A program made the translations under genes and the position numbers. Of a DNA stretch of 64,000 nucleotides, positions 1 to 12,400 are shown piece by piece (positions within the stretch are counted from its first letter, which is position 1; each line of letters opens with the position of its first letter). Origin of the DNA: Rhipidocladum racemiflorum (Eukaryota; Streptophyta; Magnoliopsida; Poales; Poaceae); NCBI GenBank assembly GCA_036346355.1, contig CM070578.1:12724501-12788500 (forward strand), written 5' to 3'. Under the pieces are notes generated by a model that saw only the letters and a list, made by a program, of their open reading frames with translations, did no database searches and was not told the DNA's origin.

Positions 1-494
1 ACATAAGCTGGACTGCATAAGCTGAATAAATTTCATCCAATTGGGCAGTCTATATGGCTAGAGAATAAAATAAAAAATAAAAATTGCATGTTCATGTTGT
101 GGAAGAGCTTCTTGATTTTTTTAATTTATTTGTGTATGGGAGCTTCTCATTACTGATATAAAAAATTCCCCACTTTGTGTTGTCTACCAACGTGTGTTTG
201 GGTTCCAAGTTTTCCAACTAATGTGTCTACTGCTACCATGGTTTTGAAGAAAAATAAGATAGGAATTTGAATTTGGGGCTTTCGTTGGGTTTTAGCCCCA
301 GCTTTTAAACACAAAAATATGCAACTGGTAGGATTTCATTATGTATGAAAAGTTCATTTCTGTAACTATTTCTCTGGAAATGATCCCGTAAGGTAAAACC
401 ATACAATGTTTATTGTCATCAATATTAGTGCTTATGTTCTTGTCCTTGGCTAGATCTGTCATGCTTGCTGCTTTTTGTGTATTCTGCGGTCCAG

Positions 495-3400
495 GACATG
501 GCTCATCTTTGATTATCTGTGTGGGAATATTGATTGGTTACACAGATACACTGCACAAGATTCTAACTCAATTTTCAGGTAATCTTAACTTAAGCTTGTC
601 CAGTTGTCAATCGCCCTTTTTTACATTTTATAATTGGATCCTATTCATAAATTTTGACAATGGTGATTTATATATAGACTGTATTTGTTGTTCTTCTGTC
701 TTCTTTTATTTCTTTCCGGAAGTCTTGTGGAGTATTTCTTAATGGCAGTTTCCCAAGCTCAACATTATCATGCCTGAAATTCTTGCATTTTTTTTGCCTT
801 CTTTATCTGCTTAGCTGGGGACCGTGTTTCATACTGGCTACCAAAAGTCATAGATGGATTCTTAAATCTTAATATCCCTTGGAAGATCAATTTTCCATTA
901 CATTTTTGCCTTGATTTTTACTCAAAATAAATAGAAAACAACGCCTGTGAAGTTATTTTTTTTTTCTATTAATCAGTTACAGACTAGAAAAATCATAAGT
1001 TGAAACTTGCACCTAAAGTTTTGGAAAGGTTGCCTCTTTCGTAACCTCTCGGCGGTGGCATTGTCTTTGCGAACACCAGTATCAGATGTATTGAAACTGT
1101 CTCTCTAGATAAACATAAGATAACCCCACACATTGTAGCTCCATCCAACACTGATTTGCATGATAATGTGAGCTGTGAACAGTTAGTGCTGATTTAATCT
1201 TGACTTGTGTTCTGTCAATATCATGTTTATCAAGCAAAAGTGCTTCAGTCTAACACTTGCATCAATTTCTGTGGTAGAATAACTACCTTTGTGAGGATCA
1301 CATGGCCTTTGAGAGAAAAGGGACAAAAAATGTGTCTAACCCCTAAATTTTCTGAGTGATATATTGTATAATGCACACTTACACAGGCAACTGACAGGCT
1401 GAGTTTTACTTTGTGTTATTTTCTCTTAATTAAACTTACCTCTCGAAGCAGGAAATGTGTGCAAGTGTTGGCCCTACATCTTGGGAATAGCTGGAATTTT
1501 TATGATGGTCACCATGGGGGCAGTGCTGGTGACTGAAGGATGTAGGAAGATAAAGCTTCAGTACTATGGATTTAAATTGGCTTCTGGTGCAAGGTAATAA
1601 CATAAATCAATTCTCAATTCATTTCTGTTGCAATGTATTTTCTGAATGCTGTTATTTGCATGAATAATTTTTACTGTTTTTCTTCTTTTAACTTTACAAA
1701 AAATGCTTAGGTTAGGACATTATCCATACAAGATGGAAATAGCTACCTGTTAAGTTCTCTCTTATGCTTTGCTCAAAATTGTATTTCTCTGAAGAAGTAA
1801 AAGTGTATCATTACTTTTCTTTTAACTTTGCAAAAATGCTCAGGTAACGCTAGAAAACTACCTGCAAGATCTGAAAATGGTTAGCTGTTAAGTTCTTTCT
1901 TCTGCTTTGCTTAACTTTGTATTTCTCTGAAGAAGTGTTTCATACTTTCATTACTTGCATCATGTGTTGATGTGCTCATGTTGTAGGCTACTAGGTTTTT
2001 AGCTCATGAGTACCTTGTACAACTTCACCTTCCATTATGTATTTGGCTAGGCTTATGCTATACTGAATCCTTGAGTGGTCTTTACTCTACTACGGTCCAG
2101 GTACATTATAAGTTTGGTCAGGAGCCAAGGAACTTAAGAAAATGGGGAGAATTTTTGCCTTGATTGTAGTTTATTCATAGAAGCAGAGAAATAATTATTT
2201 ACTACTTTAAAAGAAGGTAGTGGTGGTCGCGGTGGTACGTCATCCCCTCCCCTCACAGAAAAATCTGCGTCGACAGGTGGCCCTTAAGTCGGTTGCACGC
2301 CCCCGCTCGATTTGGTCACCGAAATATTCGCTCGATTCGGTTGTTTCTTTCGCGATTCCTTCTCTTCTCTATCCATTCAAAGCAAACTACTCAAAACAAA
2401 TCCCTTAACAACCCTAACAAACTCATCTTATCTCCAACTATATCTACATCCAATTTAAGTTTGGCTGGCGCCATTGTTATTAAGGCCTTGTTTGGTACGG
2501 TTCCAGATTTTAGTAGAAACGGAAACGATTTCAGATTCTTGGTAGAAACGTTTCAGGTAGAATCAAAATCACTTTCTGCAAACCGTTTGGTACGGTTCCA
2601 GATTCTAATAGAAACTAGTAGAAACGGGGTTGAGGGTGATTCAGCCACGGTGTGGAAATAGAAGAAACGTTTCGAGGAGAATCGTTCCGAGTTTTAGCCC
2701 GTTTGGTTGGGTTTCTCCTAGATTCTAGTAGAAACACCTCGGTTCCAAGTTGCCAAACGGGGCCTAAATTGTCGTCTAGTTGTCGACTAATCTACGATTA
2801 GTCATCCAATCGGTTCTTGGTTGCTGACTGGAGTAGTTAACTCGACTTAGAGGACTAGTCGGGCGACCGGCCGACTAATCGAGCGATTGGGACGACTAAT
2901 CGTGGATGGCTAGTCACCGAACTTGTTTCGCATGGATGGTCCATGGTTACATTGAGAGGGATATACTACGGGGGAGGTGGAGGAGGGAGGAGGGGAAGGG
3001 GAGGAGGAAGAGGTGGTGAGGGTGTTGGCGACGCGGCGGCGTGCATGAAGTAGAGAGCAGAGGCGGTGCTGCATAATAAGGAGAAGGTAGGGAAGAATGG
3101 ATGTGGGTTAGGCACAACCTAGCTGGCCCAGCTCAACTCTCAACCTCTCATTAATATAGCCAAGCAAAGAGCAGAGTAAGGGAAGAGGCGCTGGTACTTC
3201 CTAGGGTTCCTCCTCTCACTAGAAAGCTGGCGACGACTCTAATGCACGAGCCCCACAGGAAGCACAGAGGCGCAAGTGGTGCATGGCGATGAAGCTGTGA
3301 TGTGATAGGGATAGTGATGGGGCGGCAAGGCGATGGTGGAGGCAAGATGCGAGTGCGATGAGGCTTCCGACGACAAGCTGCGACGAGGCTCCTGACGGTG

Positions 3401-6400
3401 ACGATGAGCTGTGACAGGTTCCTTGACCTCCCATTTGGTCTCCTCTCTGAACCTTCTCCCTTTGTCTTTTCTTCCTTCTCTATGTTTTTCTGCTCTGTGC
3501 TACATCTCGATGTAATAGTAGGAGAGTAGCAGTAGCGATGATAGACTGACTAGTCGCAGCTAGTCGTTAAGTCCATACATGGCAATGCGACTCGACTTTA
3601 CGACTTAAAATCATTGGCGCATGCTGCTCAACATGACACTGTGATGCCACCGCTGCTCACGGATCAAGAGCTCCACGACGGCATCGCCGTTGTTGCGGGC
3701 GTTGGCAAACTCAAAGCCGCAGTGGCATTACGGGCTCTCGGCGTAGTTATCTAGCAAGATGATACCGAGAGTGAACCGGCCAGTGAAGAAGCTGAGTTGG
3801 TCGCCTGCGCGGTTGGCTTGTTTGATGCTGATCTAGATGAATAACACCTTCATGCTTATGCCCTCCAATTCACAGGTTGACTAGGACTAGGCGATCCCTG
3901 CGATGCGGTGGCTGTACCAGAGCATGTACATGTCGCTGATGCGGAACACGCAGTCATTGTCGCCATCATTGGGAACACCTCCAAGGAGCCATCCTAGTGG
4001 ATGTGGCGACCTGCATAATTAGCCCAGGGTAATTAGCAACCACTCGGTCATTACCCTAAGTTAATTACACGAATCTCAGCATAGTGGCTAATAAAATAAC
4101 GGGCGTCCCGGTATTTTATCAACTACTACGCCGTATTCAGAGTGTTGCAACAGAACAATAATTAGAGACTGAATGAACATATATTACATTCCAAGAGCCA
4201 CACCAGGCTATATGTCTAGTACAATACTTAATTAGCAACACTCTGAATACGGCGTAGTAGTTGATAAAATACCGGGACGCCCGTTATTTTATTAGCCACT
4301 ATGCTGAGATTCGTGTAATTAACTTAGGGTAATGACCGAGTGGTTGCTAATTACCCTGGGCTAATTATGTGGGTCGCCACAGTGGAGCACTTACAACTGT
4401 ACGGAGGTGCGGCAGGCGACGGGCACTTCAGCTAGGGCGTAGGCAACATGGCCAGAGACAGCACACGGGTGCAGCCAGTGGTGCATGTCGACAGGGAAGG
4501 TATTCCCATGGCGTGCCCCTGTCCTATGCAGTGGTTCTTCGAGGATGACACACGGTGGCTTGCGTGAGATCTGCCTATTCTTTCATTTAGATGTTAAGGC
4601 ATTAACCGCATACATGATGTCCACATGTTTGCAGTTATGCAGCCATGCAAGTTATAATTTGATCTCATCGCTGCAATGCATGGATGCATACAATGGTGTT
4701 CCAAATTTTGGGCCGGTTAAAAAAAATTAAGGAGCCACCAGTAGACCGAGAAATTCATCTCTGGTTTATCATATGCTTTTAATGTATGCAATATATATGG
4801 ACAATGAAATAATTTGTATTGTACGGTGTGCGATCTTGTGGGCAGCGTCTTGGCCTCGTAGACGGGTGGCAAAGCAGGCCGCAAGGGGGCGGCAGCATGC
4901 TAGCGTGCACTGAAGGACCAGTTCGGGCACACATCAGCTCACTAGTCAAGGGCAGTGAGTGTATGCCAAGGCGTGGGCGAGGCGGCTATCTGAGTGCGGT
5001 CAAGAGAGCGAGCCGTGTGGCCAGGAGCGTGAGCGGCGGAGGTGCGATGCTAGGTGGGGCAGAGTTCGGCCGAGCGCAGCAGCAGAGCCAAGGCATGCAG
5101 CAGGCCGAGCCTTATGATGATGACCGGACGCATTGGTGTAATATGTTTTTTTCGAAGCAAAGCACATTTATTGAACTAGTATGAAAAAAAATGTTACAAC
5201 CCTCAATTACCCTACATTACAAGTTTAGGTTAAAGAGTTTAAGTTTGTTAAATTGCAACGAGGACAACATTTTAAATACACCAATGTACTGTTCTCATTA
5301 AACAAATTGAGGGAGAGAAACTCACTTCTTTTTCTTTTAATTTCCATTCTTTTATTTATGTTCTCTTGCTCTCTTCAACCAAACAAAGTACAAAGCTTGT
5401 GTTTTCTTGTGAGCATATAGACTCAATATCCTACTTTGTCGTACTTACTGGATGTGCCTTTTTGTGAATATTTTAGGTTTGATTTTGCAAAGTTGTTAAC
5501 AAGTTTTTTGGTCATCGTTGTCAACACATCCTATTCTTGACAATCAAATGCCATGTTCTGTTCAATCTATCTCGTTTTAGTTGGAACAAGGTTGCTTTTG
5601 TTTTTTACCAAACATTTGATCATTAGTTGTCACTTGTCAGAGCATGGCATCACAAAATATCAGATGGCTGGAATTGCTAACCAAATGGAAGCTACCTTGA
5701 CTATTAACATTTTTTAAGGAAATATATTTTACATCATTAGAAAACATACTGCCTTTCTGTTATATCAACACTCTTCTATTGTTCTATCAAATATTTTACC
5801 TCCGCCCCGGCATGTCATAATGAGATGGTTGGATGCATGTTGATCCAACAGAAACTACTTGCTAATTCATCATCACCTTTTTGTCTAATGCAAAACTTTC
5901 AGATTTTATTTTTACATTTTAGTGAAGCCTTATATTTCCCTTCCATTTCACCCGTTTTTGTAGGAAGGAAAGCTCCCCAGTTACAGAGGTTGAGCCGTAT
6001 ATCCCCTTCAATATAAACCCGACTGGGATGCAGCCTTTGCTTACAACATCATACTTACTAGCTTTTCCAAGTATTATGGCTAGGTAATCCATTGTGTGCG
6101 CGCGCGTGTGTTTTCACTTTTCCTACCATTCTGATATGGAATTTCTGCAGCATTTTTGGTTCACCGTTTTGGGAAAACTTGAGGGAAATTTTGAGTCCAA
6201 GGACATTGGTTGGCGGTAGTCCTTGGGTTTATTATTTGATCTATTCATTTTTTGTCTTCGTCTTCAACATTTTTGACATTGTAAGTTTGTTTCTCATCTT
6301 ATAATAACTATGCTTTAATGATAAGATGCTACAAGTGCAAATTTTATTGAATCTAAGATTATGTTTATCACTTCATGTTATTCTTTTACAAAATCACTTG

Positions 6401-9400
6401 TTTCCTGTAAATCTCTTTTACTCTGCAAGCTTTTCTTGTCAATTCTTGTTCTGAACCTTGGTTCACAATGGGATAAATACCACGCAAAGGAAGGCCAGAC
6501 AGGCATGGCTTGAAGTTGAAGGGGATTAGGGTATTAGAAGGGGGAGATAGACATAGAATGAGATGTGATAATATTTGGGGAGAATAGATTGTTTCTTTCT
6601 TGTTTGCCTTCAATAGAGTACACGACCCTCCCTTTTATAGGGCAGAATTGGACCTGGCTGACTTGACCTCTACTAAATAGAATTCTATCTGGACTCTTAA
6701 CTGATTACTCTCCTAACTAATCTGATCTTTCCTCCTGGACTCTTATCTTAAACATGACTCGCTATCCTACCCCTTATGAATACGAACTCCCTGTAGTTTG
6801 TGAACGTTGTTGGCCACATGCTGTTGCACGTCCTGGCCAAGGACTCCTGCCACTGCGCGGGTTGCTTGTCCTTGCTGTCGTTTCCTTTCTAATGCAGCTC
6901 TATTTCTTGCCGCTGCACTACAACTGCAAGCCCTTGGCCACAACAATTCTCACGTGCCTTTGAAGATCTCATACTTTTTTTTTTATATGTGACCTGTAGC
7001 ATCAAACTACAAATCACTAATAGTATGGTACTGTTGCTTGTCCATTTCAATTTAAAAAATCCCCTTGATTCCACTGATGCTCTTCTTTCTATGATGTAAC
7101 TGCATACTTGCAGATGTTTGCGAAGATTGAATATTAGTGCGTTATAGATGTTAAGGATATATTATCTGTTATAGATTATTGCCTTATCTCTTGTCCTTGC
7201 CTTATCTCTTGGACCCTCATGTACTCTATATATTGTGGCCATTGGCTTTCATATTGAATACAAGCCCTATTCATAACATGGTATCAGAGCCTAGGTTCAA
7301 ACCCTAGCCTCAATCCTTTTCCGCTACCGCCGTGCCCGGGAGAAGCAATCTGCTCTCCCGGGCAGGCACCAATCTGCACGGTGATCGCCTCGCCATCTCC
7401 GCTCACGCAAGGCTTTAGGGTTAGGTTTTTGGCGGTTTTCTCGTCGCTGGTCGTCTCTTGCCGGTGGAGCATCTTCTTCACGCCATCCAGATCCGACCGC
7501 TGAGGAGATCGCCCGCTTCTCCTTCCAAACCCTCGACTGCCGCTCTCCTCACGCTATCCACCGGTGCTGGTTGTCGCTCCTCCACCACTCTCGGTCATCT
7601 GTGCCGCCGTTCGGCTCTGGCCTGTGCACCGGACGTCGCAACCAGGGAGACCGCGCCCCGCCTCGGCCTTCTCGCCGATCCGCGTCGATCCCCGCCGGCG
7701 CTCGCCTTGTGGTGCTCGCACGGGGAAGGCGCCTCTCCAGATCTCGACGCCCACCGAGATGGCTGCTGAGCCATCGCCCTCTGCTCGTCCTCGTCGGCTT
7801 CTGCATCTGATCTTCATTGGCCGCCCGTCGCTTTTACCGGCTACGCCGATTCTGACGCGCCGTGCGCCCTCTGGCCGGGCCGCGTCTGAGCCGGTCACCT
7901 CCGGCTTCACCGCGCGTGACTCCAGCGCTCTGACCGTTCGTCCTCGGTCAAGCGCTTGTGAAGATTGGACTTGAAACGTCCAGTGGGCAGTGGTCGTCTT
8001 CACGGTGAAGAGCAAAAGAAGTTTTCAATTTGACGTCCAAGGCTCACGTCCGTGAGTTTTCATTGCTTTGCGTCCGTCATTGAGAAAAGTGCTGCTGATT
8101 TTCAATTCAAAAAAAAAAAAATGTCATCATCTACCGGTTTTTCTTCGGGGACTGTATCTGTTCATCGCTGTCCGGTTATCTTTGATGCTTATCGGCGTGC
8201 TACTGCTTTTTCATGTTAAGGCTATTATTTCTTTTAATTTTTTTTCTCTCTTTAGTCTTCCGTTGCGTCCATCCAAGTCTCTAGCATCTTGATTCTGTCG
8301 TCGCTTGGCTCCTTTATCGGCTTGGCTCATTCTGTCAACTCTTATTACCTCGGCTCGGCTTCGTTTTGTCGGCCTCGTCGGTTCTTCTTCGTCGACTCGT
8401 ACCGTCGGCTCTTCTTCGTCGACTCGGCTCTACCTTCGACTTCTGTTCGTCGATTTGGCTTCTTCGTCGACTTTTCTTCACCGACTCGGTTCTTCGTTGG
8501 CTGTTATTCGTCAGCTCGATTTTTTTCAAGAGTTACATGCTACGACGGCTATTTCAGGATTACGACTTTGGATTTTCCCTTTTTAGTTCATCTCTCCCAA
8601 ATGCAATGCTATTGCATACGCCTTGCATTTGTGGGGGGTGTTAAAGATATATTATCTGTTATAGATTATTGCCTTATCTCTTGTCCTTGCCTTATCTCTT
8701 GGACCCTCATGTACTCTATATATTGTGGCCATTGGCCTTCATATTGAATACAAGCCCTATTCATAACAATAGATTCTACATATATATAGTTGTCTAAACA
8801 TTTTCTTTCTCAGGATAAACACATTCGCTTGCCTTGTATTATCTTGTGGTGATGCTGTTTTGTAGTCGCTTGTTATTTGTATAATCTAATTATGGAACCA
8901 AGTAACACATATGGAACACTGCAGGACAATGCTGTTATAAGTTTTCACAAAAATGACAGCAGCTTAATTCTTTACATAATTTGATAGCAGAATTCATTTT
9001 CTTAACACTTTTCAGTAACACACTGTTCAAAAAAAAAAAAAAACAAGAAAATTGTAGCATGCTGCATGCCTGTTTGCACATGTGCTATGAAAATATACCT
9101 TAATCTGCAAACTATTCGCTGCAGGCCAACTTACCAAAAGAGATATCTGATTACCTGAATAAGATGAGTGCCAGAGTACCAGAGGTAAAGCCTGGAAGAG
9201 CAACGGTAGATTATCTTACAAAGATACAAACATCTACACGTTTCTGGGGTAGGTGGCCTCGAAAAAAATTATCACATGGTGAAACTTTTCTTTGGTTTGC
9301 CCTTCTATGCTTTTCTCAATTTTTGCTAATTCATCTCTTGTAAACCAGGAGGTCTACTGCTGAGCTTGTTGGCGACTTCGTCTTTATTACTTGATAGATA

Positions 9401-12400
9401 CCTCAGGCAAATAAATGAGGGGTTTTCTATAGGTTTCACATCGGTCTTGATTATTGTGAGTGCATCTCAAGCTTATTCTTCATTATGATTTGATATCACA
9501 AAAAGAATAGCTGTTGAATTGCGGTTTTTATGTTGACTTCATCAGCTATTTTGTCTAATGTTGGCCTTTTAGATTTGGTGGTGCTGAATCAGATCTAGGT
9601 AACTGAATCTAAAATTATAAATGAAATTAAACTTGCTCAAGTGACTGTAGGGATTTCAACTGATTTTGCAGTTCTACAATCCTAATGATGCAATTTTGTA
9701 TGTTTTTTGTTAGTGTTTCTGCCTTTTGGGCCCTGTAAAAAAATTATTTTAAAATAGGACTTCTCATGCTCCTTCTCTTGCCTAAATATCAAAATAATAA
9801 TACTTGAATGGACATTTTTTGTTCGAGTAAATTACCACAATTTTGTAGTTTCCATCAGCGAATTATTGAATTTCCATCCTCTAGCAAACGGAACACATTT
9901 GTGTTGTCCTAGATACAAGTTTCCCATTCCAAAATAGGGTATAGCTGTTAATGCCATATAGTCTGTTACTGTTCCAAGGAGTTGCATAAGTTTAAGATTA
10001 TTTAGGCATTACGCTCGGTCAAGCTAAGCCTCTCCTAGCATCCCTACAGTCCACACCCATCACCAAATCTGTAGCATTAAGATCTATACTGTGGAGATTA
10101 CAAGTGATTTGATTGATGTAATATCATGTTTGGTTCTAGCCAGTAAATTTCTGAAAACACTATTTAGATCTGAGGCTGCTTTTCCTTTCCTTTTGGAAGA
10201 TTCCACTATTCCAGGCATATGAATCTATAGGAAAAGTCTGATATGACTCCTTTGTTACAGGGAAATAGTAGCTGCTCCAACCTTGTGATGTGATAGCATA
10301 ACTTCTGTTTTGAAATGTAGATAACATCTTTAATAATCACTTGTCAGTAGACTCGAGAAAAATTAGCCCGTCACAAGCTGATATGGATCGTGTCTATTAT
10401 AGAAAGGGGAGGAGAGGATCTGCCGCATAGGCCATGCTGCATGCGCCGTTAGCCATGCAAGGCAGATCCCTATTTTGCAGTTTCCTATTTTCCTATTTTG
10501 CAGATTTCCAATTGGTAGTTTTCAATCAGTTGTTACTTTCTATCTTTAGTTTGCTACCTTCCTTGTACCGGGGGATATAAGGAAAAGAAAGAAATAAGAA
10601 AAGGGCATGCTGAATTTTGCCGAAATCACAGTCTAGGGCGGTGGCTCCGAAAACAGCCAAGTTACCTGTCTCGCCTGCGGGATCGTCGGTGAGCATCCAT
10701 CGCCTGGGCTCCAGACCGGGCACTCGCGCGTACGAGCAAGCCCTCGGGGATCAAGCTCGTACCAATTTGGTATCAGAGCCTTGCGCTCCTGGTGCCATGG
10801 CCAATCCTGTAGAAGATCGCGTCACCGTTCTGGAAACAGAGGTGAAGGCGATGAAAGGCATGATGGAGGAGATGATGAAGCTTTTGAAGGGAAAGAATCA
10901 GGCCGTGGAATTGACGGAAGACGGCGAAAATTCAAAGGCGCATCCGATTGAATCCGCACGGAGGACGGGCCAGCAGGGAGAACGTCCGCCATGGAGGGGT
11001 GGACGGAACTGCCTGGATCGCGAGGAGCATGCAGACGGATGGAGAAGAGGTGCAGGACGAGGGAACGAAGAGGATCACCGATGGATACCTCGCCCTCCGC
11101 GGTTCTATCTGCCAGATTATGATGGGCAAGATGATCCGCTTGGATGGTTACGCCGTTGCGAGCGTTTCTTTCGGGTTCATCGGATCCCTGAGGAAGAATA
11201 CGTGGAGATTGCAGGCCTTCATTTATCGGGGGAGGCTCAGGAGGTGTTGGATAATTGGCAAAGGGATGAACCATGGATCGCATGGGATGATTTTGCTGAG
11301 GCGTTCACGCAGCGTTTCACTCGGCATTCGAGTATTGGCCCGTTGGGGGACCTGGTGAACCTCAAGCAAGGCGGCAATGCAATAGATGAATATGCGAGGG
11401 AGTTTCAAAGGTTTCTCGCTCGAACCACAAGGATGAGAAAGGTCGACCAGATGGAAACCTTCATGGCGGGACTCTCTGTGGCCTTGGGTGCAGAGGTTCG
11501 CCGAGAGCGACCTCGGGACCTAGCAGAGGCGACCGGAATCGCACGTGAGGCGGAAGCAAGAAAAGCCGCATGGATTGCGGAGGCAATAGAGGGAATGTCC
11601 ACTTCGGTGCGGGGTCGAGGTCCAGTCCACAACCAGACGTGTAATTCCTCGGTGCCGCCAGCCAACCCCGGAAGTTCGGCGAGTGGGTACCAGTCAGGAG
11701 GAATGGCGCAATTGGGGAGAGTGTTTGGCGCACAAGTGACCAAGACCGGTGAGCAGTCCGCCCAAGGAAGCGACGGCCACTCGACTCTGTCTCGAACCAC
11801 CCCGGCAGTCAGTACGCAAAGCAGCGCAGCATCGGTACCTAGCCGACGACGTTTGAATGCGGACCAATTGGCGGACAGACGTGCCAAGGGTTTGTGCTAC
11901 AATTGTGATGAGGTGTATTCCAGAGGACATCGCTGTAAGCGTTTGTTTCATTTGGAGGTAGAAGACGTGGAGGGAGAAGAAGTCGAGGAAGACGAATTGT
12001 GCGAAGACGTGTCCTTGTCTATGATTGCCGCATTGGGTCCTAAGCATGGGAACACCATGCAAGTTTTGGTGCAAACGGTAAATCATAGTTGGCAGGGACT
12101 CATTGATAGTGGTAGCACTCATAACTTTGTGAGTGCTTATGCGGCAGGACGGGAGAAGTGGGAGACAAGTCCCAAACAATCATCCAAGAGCACCCTGCAA
12201 CAAGTGCGAGTGGCCGGAGGAGCTCATCTGCCCTGTCTGGGAACATTGGAGGCAGATTTCACCATTCAGGGAAAGCAGTTCACGGCATCATTCATCATTC
12301 TTCCCATTGAAGGCTTTGATGTTATATTGGGAGTACAGTGGCTTCGCACTCTTAGGGACATACACTGGAACTTCACTGAGCTGACAATGGAGTTCAATTG

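Larger units (their letters stand above)
7149..8768 (+). mobile_element. Complete short non-autonomous LTR retrotransposon (TRIM-like)
   Basis: 1,620 bp bounded by two 130-bp LTRs (7149-7278 and 8639-8768), TG...CA ends and the 5-bp duplication ATAGA (7144-7148 and 8769-8773). A primer-binding site TGGTATCAGAGC follows the left LTR and a G-rich tract (GTGGGGGG) precedes the right one. The interior, about 1.36 kb, has no gag-pol. It does carry a tiny frame at 8121-8220 that looks like the start of a copia gag. The LTRs differ at only a few sites, so the insertion is fairly recent. It must have been mobilised by another element's proteins. Confidence 0.9.

Noticed and set aside
7549..8015. Overlapping open frames on both strands in GC-rich DNA
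   Set aside because: They lie inside the short LTR element, overlap on both strands and match no family. GC-rich composition explains them.
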